The position numbers and the translations under genes were made by a program. This document shows, one piece after another, positions 1 through 7,104 of a stretch of 11,631 nt of DNA; the first letter of the stretch is position 1, and every line of letters begins with the position of its first letter. The notes under the pieces were generated by a model. The model saw only the letters and a list, made by a program, of their open reading frames with translations. It made no database searches and had not been told where the DNA came from. Location: positions 1 through 11,631 of the forward strand of contig JALSPE010000079.1 of NCBI GenBank assembly GCA_026986085.1, given 5' to 3'. This DNA comes from Campylobacteraceae bacterium (GTDB lineage Bacteria > Campylobacterota > Campylobacteria > Campylobacterales > Sulfurovaceae).

Positions 1-119
1 TATATATAGGAAATGGAAGATTCATACATGCAAGTAGTGCTAAGCATAGAGTTGTAATTACAAGTTTAAATAAACCTTTCTATAGAAGTAGATTTATGTG
101 GGGCAGAAGAGTTAATTAA
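1..119 (+). CDS. NlpC/P60-family cell-wall endopeptidase, C-terminal fragment
   Basis: Frame 3 is open from the window edge to a TAA at 117-119 and encodes about 38 residues that include GNGRFIHASS, HRVVITSL and FYRSRFMWGRRV. This matches the end of NlpC/P60 cysteine peptidases, where a 'G.G.FIHA' strand carries the active-site histidine (here the H of FIHA) and the protein closes with a 'Y..RF..ARRV'-like segment. Enzymes of this family cut peptide stems of peptidoglycan in the periplasm. The catalytic cysteine and any signal peptide lie outside the window, so completeness cannot be judged. The gene is followed by a hairpin terminator and converges on ciaB. The family call is fairly secure despite the short fragment; the precise substrate is unknown. 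Confidence 0.75.
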   Translation, partial: YIGNGRFIHASSAKHRVVITSLNKPFYRSRFMWGRRVN

Positions 120-130
120 AAACATTAGTT

Positions 131-168
131 GGTGCGATAATAGAATAAAAAATCTTAACTTTCGCACC
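131..168 (+). terminator. hairpin terminator after the NlpC/P60 gene
   Basis: A perfect 7-bp inverted repeat (GGTGCGA at 131-137, TCGCACC at 162-168) flanks a 24-base A/T loop and is followed by TTAATTTTAATT. It begins 12 bases after the stop codon of the NlpC/P60 fragment. The GC-rich stem stands out against very AT-rich surroundings. The T tract is interrupted, so it may be a weak intrinsic terminator or an mRNA 3'-end stabiliser. Confidence 0.5.
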
Positions 169-225
169 TTAATTTTAATTTATAATTTAATATAAACACT
201 TTCATTACTCTATATACTGAGAAAT

Positions 226-268
226 TCAATATACAATATCAAAATATATTAAATCCAAATTATACAAT
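226..268. repeat. paired TATACAAT octamers, copy 1
   Basis: The word TCAATATACAATAT (226-239) is followed 34 bases later by TTATACAAT (260-268). Both contain TATACAAT (230-237 and 261-268, start-to-start 31 bases). The same two words at the same 34-base offset occur at 7965-8007. The roughly 20 bases between the words are not conserved. Function is unknown; 31 bases is close to three helical turns, so a protein-binding pair is possible. Confidence 0.45.
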
Positions 269-471
269 AGAAATCACTTGCCTAGCAATAGTCATTATGC
301 CGTGGGCATTTACAAAAAATCATCGCCTAACCATTGAGTTAAGCTCAAATTTTTTGCAAACACCCACAACACAAGCACTATCACTAATTTTGGCAATCCT
401 ATTACATAATTTGGGTTTAAACAGACAAAAGTTAATCCATTTCATATTTGATGCTATCTCTATCAAAAACT

Positions 472-540
472 ACTCTAGACCTTCGAATTTATTCGAGGTA
501 AAAAAGTTCAAATAGACGCGAATAAATTCGCGTGTCCATT
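472..540. repeat. two-hairpin palindromic intergenic element, copy 1
   Basis: Hairpin A is CTTCGAA (481-487), loop TTTA, TTCGAGG (492-498), with one T-G wobble pair. Hairpin B is ACGCGAA (516-522), loop TAAA, TTCGCGT (527-533), a perfect 7-bp stem. The core of B (CGAATAAATTCG, 519-530) is the exact reverse complement of the core of A (CGAATTTATTCG, 484-495), so the whole element can also fold as one larger inverted repeat. A second copy lies at 7779-7868. Confidence 0.7.
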
Positions 541-601
541 GTTTAGTATTAATGCTTAATGTAAACTCGGATTAAAATTTCAATTTCAAAATAATCTACC
601 T

Positions 602-626
602 TAAAAGATATTGCAACACTCTTTTA
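602..626 (-). terminator. possible weak terminator at the 3' end of ciaB
   Basis: A perfect 7-bp inverted repeat (TAAAAGA 602-608, TCTTTTA 620-626) with an 11-base loop overlaps the ciaB stop codon (624-626). The stem has only one G-C pair and no strong T run follows on the - strand, so termination strength is doubtful. Confidence 0.25.
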
Positions 627-2468
627 GATAAACTCTTTAGCTACAACATTACCTATTTTTTTATACTGCTCATAAAAATCTTCTACAAACTCAGATAAAA
701 TTTCAGTTTTAGGTAAAAGATAGCTCCCTTTTTTTTGTGTAAACATATTTAGATATTCATTTGCATCAACTTTTTCTAAATAGTTTTTAGCCAACTCTTT
801 ATATGCAATTGTATATATCTCTTTAAATCTACTGTAATTTTCATAATTTATCTCAACTATATCTCCACTTATATCTATTAATTTACTCTCATACAGCAAC
901 TCTAGGTGTATTAATCCCTCGCAATAGTATGGTAAAACCTCATCTACCTCTTGCCATGCCATTAAACCAATAGCTCTGCTTACAATATCATCTAAAAATG
1001 GCTCTATTAAATTTTCATCTTCACTCTCAAAAAATGCCATTATCCCACCTGTTGTGGCTTTAAACTCCTCTATATTTTTAAACTGCCCCTTTTTATTCAT
1101 TTCAACTTCGGTATCACTATCTATCCATAATATATGTCCAAACTCATGCCCTATTGTGCTAAGGTCGTAAACTCTGTTCCATAAAGTTGGATTTTTATTT
1201 ATTAAATTTTTCTGCTTTTGAATAAACTCTACTCCAAAAGTATTAACACTAAGTTGCATTATAGGTTTTGCCTTTTTACCCTCTCGAACAAAATCAATAT
1301 ATGCAAATATCTTTTTACCAAGCTCTCTACTAACCTCTTCATCATTAGGAACAACTTGTGCAGAGAAGAGTCCATTTAACTCTGCTCCATAATATAACAT
1401 TGGCTGCCCAATATATAGTTGGGCTCTATCTACCTGCTCTAAATTATTTGCAATAACTCTTTTTGCATCACCTCCAAAAGAGTTTGCCATCTTTGCAGCC
1501 ATCTTTTTAATGCTATCTCTTGTAGATGACTCCTTTTGCATCTTGGGGTTTACTATACGCAAATCCCACTCTAGTGCAACAGCCTTTCTATATTTATCTT
1601 CATAATACTCCAAAGGGTGTCCAACTTGCAAAGGGGTTGATATACTCATCCAAGCTCTATCTACATTAGCCCACAATGACACCAACGAATCTGGCTCTCT
1701 TGATAAAAATGCCTCTTTTATAGCCCTAAAATACTCTAGCCACTCTCTCTTTTGTCTATACACTTCATCCTCTAATTGAGCAAGAATATCAATTAAGATA
1801 TCTAATTTTTGAGCTATCTCAGACACTTCCTTCTCAAAAGCTTCTGCATACGAAACTCTAACATATTTCCCATCTTGATTTACCAATACAGAGTAGCATC
1901 TATCAGCTATCTTTCCATCTTTACAATCGAGTAGCTTCTCATTTTGCAGCATTGTAAAAATTTTATCCTCATCACCTTTAAATAGCTCATACAACTCCCT
2001 ATTTATACCATTTATAATATGCCCTCTCCATCTGCTCTGCCATTTTGTAAAGCTCTCTCCAATACTGTGAACTCCTCCAATTAATGCTCTGTAAAATGGT
2101 GTTAATAACTTCTCTTCTTCTATAAAGTTAATCAATTTATCAAATCTCTCTAAATATCTATTTGCATTAAACTTATAAGCTAACTCCAATTTGATATCTA
2201 TCTGCTCTTGAGAAAAGCCTTGAGACTTTAAAAGCTGCTCTAGCGAATCCTCTCTTAAATTAATCAAGTAAGTCAAAGATGCAACAACTGCCTCTTTTGA
2301 CTCTTTTATGCCAACAAGCTCTAAAAAGTTATCAACCAACTCTTTTGCCTCTTTATGCTCTTTTCCTTTTGCTAAATCAAAATATCTATTTTGCTCCTCT
2401 TGAGATAGTGTAAGTTGATCATATATCTTTTGAATATCCTCTATAAATTGCTCTCTTCTACTCACCAT
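624..2468 (-). CDS. ciaB: CiaB-family protein with a gluzincin-type zinc-peptidase motif
   Basis: This 614-residue soluble protein has the length (Campylobacter jejuni CiaB is about 610) and overall character of the family usually annotated 'invasion protein CiaB'. In C. jejuni CiaB is described as an antigen delivered through the flagellar export apparatus and needed for efficient host-cell invasion. What I see directly is HEFGH at residues 441-445 (bases 1134-1148), then EEFKA at 467-471. That spacing and pattern resemble the HEXXH/HEXXXH plus EExxA arrangement of gluzincins such as the dipeptidyl-peptidase III (M49) group. H441, H445 and E468 would bind zinc and E442 would be catalytic. 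The N-terminal 250 residues are charged and helical. There is no signal peptide or membrane segment. It overlaps rdgB by 11 bases. An AAGGAG ribosome-binding site sits very close to the ATG (2 bases), so the GTG at codon 2 is an alternative start. The family name is likely; peptidase activity is inference. Confidence 0.75.
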   Translation of the reverse strand: MVSRREQFIEDIQKIYDQLTLSQEEQNRYFDLAKGKEHKEAKELVDNFLELVGIKESKEAVVASLTYLINLREDSLEQLLKSQGFSQEQIDIKLELAYKFNANRYLERFDKLINFIEEEKLLTPFYRALIGGVHSIGESFTKWQSRWRGHIINGINRELYELFKGDEDKIFTMLQNEKLLDCKDGKIADRCYSVLVNQDGKYVRVSYAEAFEKEVSEIAQKLDILIDILAQLEDEVYRQKREWLEYFRAIKEAFLSREPDSLVSLWANVDRAWMSISTPLQVGHPLEYYEDKYRKAVALEWDLRIVNPKMQKESSTRDSIKKMAAKMANSFGGDAKRVIANNLEQVDRAQLYIGQPMLYYGAELNGLFSAQVVPNDEEVSRELGKKIFAYIDFVREGKKAKPIMQLSVNTFGVEFIQKQKNLINKNPTLWNRVYDLSTIGHEFGHILWIDSDTEVEMNKKGQFKNIEEFKATTGGIMAFFESEDENLIEPFLDDIVSRAIGLMAWQEVDEVLPYYCEGLIHLELLYESKLIDISGDIVEINYENYSRFKEIYTIAYKELAKNYLEKVDANEYLNMFTQKKGSYLLPKTEILSEFVEDFYEQYKKIGNVVAKEFI

Positions 2469-3057
2469 ATCTCCTTATCATATCAATTATTGGTTTTGCT
2501 AAATTTAATGCTTTTGCTCTATGCGAAAGGCTCTCTTTTATCTTGCTATCTAACTCTCCTAAAGTTTTATCAAACCCATCTGGAATAAATATTGGGTCAT
2601 AACCAAACCCCTTATCTCCTCTTGGAGTATCAATAACCTTGCCATACATCTTTCCATGCACAACATACTCCCCATACTTTGAGACAATTGCAATAGCTGC
2701 ACTATAGTGAGCTTTAGACTCTCCTATTTTAAGCTCTTTTAAACTATCAATTGCTTTTATTAAATTATCTCTGTCACTAGCTTCCTCTCCTGCAAATCTA
2801 GCCGAATATACCCCTGGTTTACCACCTAATGCATCTATACTTATTCCACTATCATCAGATACTACAATATACTCGCAACCCAATTTTTTATAAATCTCTC
2901 TAGCTTTAATTAAAGCATTTTGAGCAAAACTATCTCCATCTTCTATAATCTCAAACTCATCTAAAAGTTCAAAATATGGTGTAATTTTCTCTTTTAAAAT
3001 CTCTTCAAACTCTCTTAATTTACCTCTATTTCCACTAGCTATTACAACTTTTAACAC
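2458..3057 (-). CDS. rdgB: XTP/dITP diphosphatase (RdgB/HAM1 family)
   Basis: RdgB hydrolyses non-canonical purine nucleoside triphosphates (dITP, XTP, ITP) to the monophosphate and pyrophosphate in the cytoplasm, keeping deaminated bases out of DNA and RNA. All family signatures are present (199-residue numbering): SGNRGK (8-13) for triphosphate binding, DDSG (68-71) with the metal-binding and catalytic aspartates, the PGVYSARFAG segment, FGYDP (151-155) and SHR (178-180) for base recognition. I prefer the GTG start at 3055-3057. It gives MLKVVIASGN, matching the usual N-terminus, and has an AAGAGG ribosome-binding site at 3065-3070, 7 bases upstream. The in-frame ATG at 3076-3078 would add 7 residues, has no ribosome-binding site, and places that site inside the coding region. 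The gene is first in a two-gene unit with ciaB, overlapping it by 11 bases. Confidence 0.93.
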   Translation of the reverse strand: MLKVVIASGNRGKLREFEEILKEKITPYFELLDEFEIIEDGDSFAQNALIKAREIYKKLGCEYIVVSDDSGISIDALGGKPGVYSARFAGEEASDRDNLIKAIDSLKELKIGESKAHYSAAIAIVSKYGEYVVHGKMYGKVIDTPRGDKGFGYDPIFIPDGFDKTLGELDSKIKESLSHRAKALNLAKPIIDMIRRYGE

Positions 3058-3086
3058 TCTTAAACCTCTTTTTATCATAATGGTTA

Positions 3087-3092
3087 TATAAT
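3087..3092 (+). promoter_or_regulatory. -10 box of the transporter-ppk operon promoter
   Basis: TATAAT within GGTTATATAATCGC gives a predicted start near 3099 and a leader of about 25 bases that contains the AAAAGG ribosome-binding site at 3112-3117. No convincing -35 box. The sequence lies between the 5' ends of rdgB and the transporter gene. Confidence 0.5.
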
Positions 3093-3101
3093 CGCAAAAT
3101 A

Positions 3102-3107
3102 ATTATA
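3102..3107 (-). promoter_or_regulatory. -10 box of the rdgB-ciaB promoter
   Basis: On the - strand this reads TATAAT, putting transcription start near 3095 and a leader of about 38 bases before the GTG start of rdgB. No good -35 box is evident, which is common for sigma-70 promoters in Campylobacterota. It faces the + strand -10 box at 3087-3092. Confidence 0.5.
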
Positions 3108-3123
3108 ACATAAAAGGTTGATA

Positions 3124-4455
3124 ATGAAGCAAATTATTTCCAAAGTATGGCATTTAAGTTTAATAATTGGTTTAAGATTTTTAGGATTGTTTATTGTAAT
3201 GTCAGTCCTTTCAGCATATGCTACAAACCTACCAGGTGCTACACCAGCACTTGTTGGTTTAGCAGTTGGAGGCTACGCATTAACTCAAGCAGCACTTCAA
3301 GTTCCATTTGGGGTGCTAAGTGATAAAATAGGCAGAAAAAAAGCTATTGCAATAGGTTTAGTAATTTTTGGTGCAGGTTCGCTTATTGCTGCTGGTGCAG
3401 ATGATATCTATACACTCTTAATTGGTCGTTTCTTGCAAGGTGCTGGAGCAATAGGCTCTGTTATTATAGCAATGATAAGCGACCATGTAAAAGAGGAAGA
3501 GAGAGCTCACGCAATGGCAATTATGGGTATGGTTATTGCTTTTGCATTTACAGGTGCAATGATTTTTGGTCCTATATTTGGTAGTATGGGTGGTGTTCCG
3601 TTTCTATTTGAATTGACTGCTGGTATGGCATTTTTATCTATTATTCTATTATATACTATTGTTCCAAATCCTCCAAAAATAACACACAGCTTCTCTGAAG
3701 AGGAAGCAAAAGTAGCCTCAGTATTTAAAGATGCAGATTTAAAAAGAATGTATATTACATTCCTTTTCCATAGCTCAACAATGGCTATTGCATTCTTTTT
3801 AATACCTATGGTTTTAAAAAACAATTTTCATCTACCTCTAAATGAGTTTTGGAAAATATATCTACCAGCTGTTATTTTAGGCATTATAGCTATGGGGCCA
3901 GCAGCTGTATTTGGAGAAAAGTATAACAAAGGTAAGCAGATTTTCTTAATCTCAATTGCAATTATAGCTTTAGCATTTATATTTATGGGCTTTGCTACAA
4001 AACTTTGGCTCTTTGGGGTTGGTGTATCACTATTTTTTATTGGGTTTAATATGTTTGAGCCACTACTTCAAAGTTTTGTAAGTAAATTTGCAAAAGCTCA
4101 CCAAAAAGGTGCAGCTCTAGGTGTTGCAAATACATTTGCATATGTAGGTATGGGTATAGGAGCAACACTTGCTGGTAAAATATTTGAATATGCCAATGTG
4201 AGTGGTGTTGCTATTGCTGTTTTGGTAGTATCAATTTTTTGGGCAATATGGATAGCTGGTATGAGAAATCCAGGACTTAGAGGAACTATCTATTTAGATA
4301 AAAACTTCTACGATTTCGATAAATTAAAAGAGTTAAAAGCAATGAGTGGTATTGCAGATATCTATATTAACGAAACAGAAGGTATAATGGTAGTAAAATA
4401 TGATAAAGAGAGCCTAGATGAAGATACAATCAGAGGCTTTATGTTAAAAAAATAA
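3124..4455 (+). CDS. YajR-like MFS transporter with C-terminal ferredoxin-like domain
   Basis: A 443-residue polytopic inner-membrane protein of the major facilitator superfamily. The canonical motif A between TM2 and TM3 is intact (GVLSDKIGRKK, residues 63-73), followed by GRFLQGAGAIG in TM4. About twelve hydrophobic segments fill residues 8-380. The last 60 residues (about 385-443) leave the membrane and form an alternating strand/helix pattern (FDKLKELKAMSGIADIYI, then EGIMVVKYDKESLDEDTIRG). This matches the layout of Escherichia coli YajR, whose C-terminal YAM domain has a ferredoxin-like fold. The N-terminal 'LRFLGLFIVMSVLSAYA' region also resembles YajR. The substrate of this group is not established; proton-driven export of small molecules is the usual inference. 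The ATG is chosen over an in-frame TTG two codons earlier because AAAAGG at 3112-3117 sits 6 bases upstream. It is first in a four-gene operon, 9 bases before ppk1. Confidence 0.88.
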   Translation: MKQIISKVWHLSLIIGLRFLGLFIVMSVLSAYATNLPGATPALVGLAVGGYALTQAALQVPFGVLSDKIGRKKAIAIGLVIFGAGSLIAAGADDIYTLLIGRFLQGAGAIGSVIIAMISDHVKEEERAHAMAIMGMVIAFAFTGAMIFGPIFGSMGGVPFLFELTAGMAFLSIILLYTIVPNPPKITHSFSEEEAKVASVFKDADLKRMYITFLFHSSTMAIAFFLIPMVLKNNFHLPLNEFWKIYLPAVILGIIAMGPAAVFGEKYNKGKQIFLISIAIIALAFIFMGFATKLWLFGVGVSLFFIGFNMFEPLLQSFVSKFAKAHQKGAALGVANTFAYVGMGIGATLAGKIFEYANVSGVAIAVLVVSIFWAIWIAGMRNPGLRGTIYLDKNFYDFDKLKELKAMSGIADIYINETEGIMVVKYDKESLDEDTIRGFMLKK

Positions 4456-4459
4456 GGAG
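4454..4459 (+). promoter_or_regulatory. ribosome-binding site deciding the GTG start of ppk1
   Basis: AAGGAG overlaps the transporter stop codon (TAA, 4453-4455) and lies 5 bases before the GTG at 4465. It supports this GTG as the start and suggests translational coupling to the upstream gene. Confidence 0.6.
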
Positions 4460-4464
4460 TTGTA

Positions 4465-6561
4465 GTGGATAGCTACTTAAATAACCCAGAGTTTTACCTA
4501 AATAGAGAGCTATCTTGGCTTAGATTTAATAGCCGAGTGTTAGAACAAGCCAACTATGACGACCTTCTGCCACTGGATAAACTTAAATTTATAGCAATTT
4601 ATGGAACAAATTTAGATGAATTCTATATGATTAGAGTAGCAGGACTAAAATCTCTATATAATGCTGGAGTATATGAAACAAGTTACGATAAACTAACACC
4701 TACAAAACAGTTAGCAGAAATTAGAAAATATTTAAGAGATGAGCTTCCTCTCCTAGAGGGTAAGTTTTTAGAGATTGTAGAAGAGTTAGCAAATAACGAT
4801 ATCTATATAAAAGATTACAAAGAGTTAAACAGTGATGATAAAAATAGTATTAAAGACTACTTTTTTGAACATATATACCCTATTATAATTCCTATTGCAG
4901 TAGATGCAACTCATCCATTTCCTCACTTAAATAATTTAAGTTTTGGTATAGCACTAGAGCTTCAAGATAGTAGTGGAAATATAAAACATGGTTTAATTAG
5001 AATACCAAGAGTCTTACAAAGATTTATTAAACAAAACTCTATATTTATACCTATTGAATCGATTGTAGAGTATTTTACAAAAGAGCTTTTTCCTGGCTTT
5101 GAAGTTATTGCATCTGCCCCATTTAGAGTTACAAGAAATGCCGATATGGCTATTGAAGAAGAGGAGGCAGATGACTTTTTAGAGATATTAGAAGAGGGGC
5201 TTCGCTCCAGAAACAAAGGTGCTATTGTAAGACTAGAACTATATGGAGATGCTGATGAATCCATTATAGCATTTTTATCAAAACATCTTGAGATACAAGA
5301 TAAAGATATCTACTACTATAAACACACACCCCTAAACCTAGGCTCACTATGGCAAATAGTTGGAGATAAAGAGTTAGCTCACCTCTTAACTCCTAGTTTT
5401 AAACCAAGGACTCTGCCTCCATTAGACAGAGAAGATGTATATAGCGCAATGGAAAGTGAAGATATTATGCTATATCACCCATATGAGAGTTTTGAGCCGG
5501 TAGTTAAATTTATTCAAGATGCTGCTGATGATAAAGATACTTTGGCAATTAGAATGGTTCTATATAGAGTTGGTCCAAACTCTCCTATTGTAAAAGCTTT
5601 AATAGATGCAGTAGAATCAGGTATTCAAGTAACTGTTATGGTTGAGCTTAAAGCTAGATTTGATGAGAAAAACAACCTTAAATGGGCAAGAAAGTTAGAG
5701 AGTGCCGGAGCTCATGTTGTTTATGGAATTCCAGGTCTTAAAGTTCATGCAAAAATTGCTCATGTTGTAAAGCATAAAAATGGAAAACTAAAAGGGTATC
5801 TACATCTAGCAACAGGCAACTACAATCCAACAACAGCAAAAATATATACCGATTTAACTCTTTTTACCACAAATAGCAAATTCAATAGCGATGCAACTAA
5901 ATTTTTTCACCTATTGACTGCTTTTGCAAGTAATAAAAAATTAGATAACCTATCTATGTCTCCTACTCAAATTAAACCTAAACTATTAAGATTAATAGAG
6001 AAAGAAGCAGAGTATGGAGTTGATGGACATATGATACTAAAAGCAAATGCTCTAGTTGATCAAGATATAATAAAAGCTCTATATAAAGCCTCTATAAAGG
6101 GGTGTAAAATAGATTTAATTATAAGAGGAATATGCTGCCTAAAGTGTGATATAGAAGGCGTTAGCGAAAATATAAAAGTTCACTCTATAATAGGAAAATA
6201 TCTAGAGCACCCAAGAGTCTATTGGTTTAAGCACAATAGAATAAAGGCTTTCATATCAAGTGCAGATTTAATGCCAAGAAACTTAGATAGAAGAATAGAG
6301 TTACTAATTCCTATTGAATCAAATAAATTAGCCTCAAGAGTAGAGCAAATATTAAAACTGCAACTTGATGATAACACTCACAGATTTGTCTTGACTAATG
6401 AGTATGAATATAAGAGAATTTATCCAAAAGATGGAGAAAAAATAATAGACTCACAAAATCTACTAGAGAGATATGTAGCAAAAGCAGCAAATTTAAGCAA
6501 AACAAAAAAGAAGAAAAATATTAAAAAATTAGCCAAACAGATGCTAAATAGTGAAGGATAG
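4465..6561 (+). CDS. ppk1: polyphosphate kinase 1
   Basis: PPK1 reversibly transfers the terminal phosphate of ATP to a growing inorganic polyphosphate chain, feeding stress resistance, phosphate storage and, in Campylobacter, virulence traits. At 698 residues it is close to E. coli PPK (688). The four-domain layout is visible: N domain (about 1-105, with NRELSWLRFN near the start), head domain (about 110-310, with RNADMAIEEEEADDFLE), C1 (about 315-490) and C2 (about 495-670). The catalytic phospho-histidine lies in GLKVHAK (H428), followed by HLATGNYNP (447-455). The second conserved histidine is in LEHPR (H582). The C1 motif MVLYRVGPNSPIV is intact. The C-terminus has an unusual lysine-rich run, SKTKKKKNIKKLAK (678-691). 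The start is GTG. It is second in the operon; the carbonic anhydrase-like gene starts 3 bases after its stop. The functional call is very secure. Confidence 0.97.
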   Translation: MDSYLNNPEFYLNRELSWLRFNSRVLEQANYDDLLPLDKLKFIAIYGTNLDEFYMIRVAGLKSLYNAGVYETSYDKLTPTKQLAEIRKYLRDELPLLEGKFLEIVEELANNDIYIKDYKELNSDDKNSIKDYFFEHIYPIIIPIAVDATHPFPHLNNLSFGIALELQDSSGNIKHGLIRIPRVLQRFIKQNSIFIPIESIVEYFTKELFPGFEVIASAPFRVTRNADMAIEEEEADDFLEILEEGLRSRNKGAIVRLELYGDADESIIAFLSKHLEIQDKDIYYYKHTPLNLGSLWQIVGDKELAHLLTPSFKPRTLPPLDREDVYSAMESEDIMLYHPYESFEPVVKFIQDAADDKDTLAIRMVLYRVGPNSPIVKALIDAVESGIQVTVMVELKARFDEKNNLKWARKLESAGAHVVYGIPGLKVHAKIAHVVKHKNGKLKGYLHLATGNYNPTTAKIYTDLTLFTTNSKFNSDATKFFHLLTAFASNKKLDNLSMSPTQIKPKLLRLIEKEAEYGVDGHMILKANALVDQDIIKALYKASIKGCKIDLIIRGICCLKCDIEGVSENIKVHSIIGKYLEHPRVYWFKHNRIKAFISSADLMPRNLDRRIELLIPIESNKLASRVEQILKLQLDDNTHRFVLTNEYEYKRIYPKDGEKIIDSQNLLERYVAKAANLSKTKKKKNIKKLAKQMLNSEG

Positions 6562-6564
6562 ATA

Positions 6565-7104
6565 ATGAAACCAATAATTTTGCCATATAAAGGTGAATAT
6601 CCAAAAATTGATAAAAGTGCTTGGGTGGCTCCAGGTGCTACTGTTGTTGGGGATGTAAAAATAGAAGAGGATTGCTCTATATGGTTTGGCGTTGTAATTA
6701 GAGGTGATGTTCACAAAATAAGAATTGGAAAAAGAGTATCTGTGCAAGATTTATCAATGATACATGTAACGCACTACAAAAAAGATGACAAGAGTGATGG
6801 TAGCCCCACTGTTATAGGTGATGATGTAACTATTGGACATAAAGTAATGCTTCATGGATGCACAATAGAAAATGCATGTTTAATTGGTATGAGTGCAACT
6901 ATTTTAGATAATGCAGTAATTGGAAAAGAGTCAATAGTAGGTGCTGGAGCACTTGTAACAAAGGGTAAAGTATTTCCACCTCGCTCTTTAATTATTGGCT
7001 CTCCTGCAAAAGTTGTTAGAGAACTTACAGATAAAGAGGTAGAAGAGCTATACAACTCTGCTTCAAGATATGTTAAATTTATGAGTGGCTACAAAGATGC
7101 TTAA
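6565..7104 (+). CDS. gamma-carbonic anhydrase-like protein (YrdA/PaaY group)
   Basis: A 179-residue left-handed beta-helix protein built from hexapeptide repeats, such as VAPGATVVGDVKI and IGDDVTIGHKV. The three zinc-ligand histidines expected of the gamma class are present: H67 (in SMIHVTH), H92 (GHKVM) and H97 (LHGC). The sequence QDLSMIHVTH...TIGHKVMLHGCTI is very close in pattern to E. coli YrdA. Gamma carbonic anhydrases are trimers with zinc or iron at subunit interfaces, but many YrdA-type members show little CO2-hydrating activity, so the reaction remains uncertain. The residues that serve as proton shuttle in the archaeal enzyme Cam are not obvious, as is usual in this group. The ATG follows a GAAGGAT ribosome-binding site inside the end of ppk1. 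The 3' end overlaps the next gene by 8 bases, supporting operon membership. Confidence 0.9.
   Translation: MKPIILPYKGEYPKIDKSAWVAPGATVVGDVKIEEDCSIWFGVVIRGDVHKIRIGKRVSVQDLSMIHVTHYKKDDKSDGSPTVIGDDVTIGHKVMLHGCTIENACLIGMSATILDNAVIGKESIVGAGALVTKGKVFPPRSLIIGSPAKVVRELTDKEVEELYNSASRYVKFMSGYKDA

Larger units (their letters stand above)
120..623. other. long convergent intergenic gap with repeats, no credible gene
   Basis: About 500 bases lie between two converging genes, where no promoter is needed. The gap holds, in order, the terminator hairpin at 131-168, a pair of TATACAAT octamers at 230-237 and 261-268, a tiny hairpin ATGCC-GTG-GGCAT at 297-309, and a two-hairpin palindromic element at 472-540 that recurs in the gap at 7763-8146. 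A 72-codon open frame at 297-515 runs into the palindromes and shows no ribosome-binding site or recognisable domain, so I do not call it a gene. Confidence 0.6.

Noticed and set aside
297..515. 72-codon open frame in the first intergenic gap
   Set aside because: There is no ribosome-binding site before its ATG, no recognisable domain, and its last third is the palindromic repeat element. It is most likely chance coding potential.
3118..3123. TTG start for the transporter gene
   Set aside because: It abuts the AAAAGG ribosome-binding site with almost no spacing; ATG 3124 has normal spacing.
3507..3824. Reverse-strand open frame opposite the transporter gene
   Set aside because: It is a shadow of a well-supported transporter gene with no family resemblance of its own. 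The similar frames opposite ppk1 and the carbonic anhydrase-like gene were rejected for the same reason.
7085..7096. GTG start for the EI24-like gene four codons earlier
   Set aside because: No ribosome-binding site is present, and the ATG at 7097 gives the family-like N-terminus and a typical ATGCTTAA stop/start overlap.
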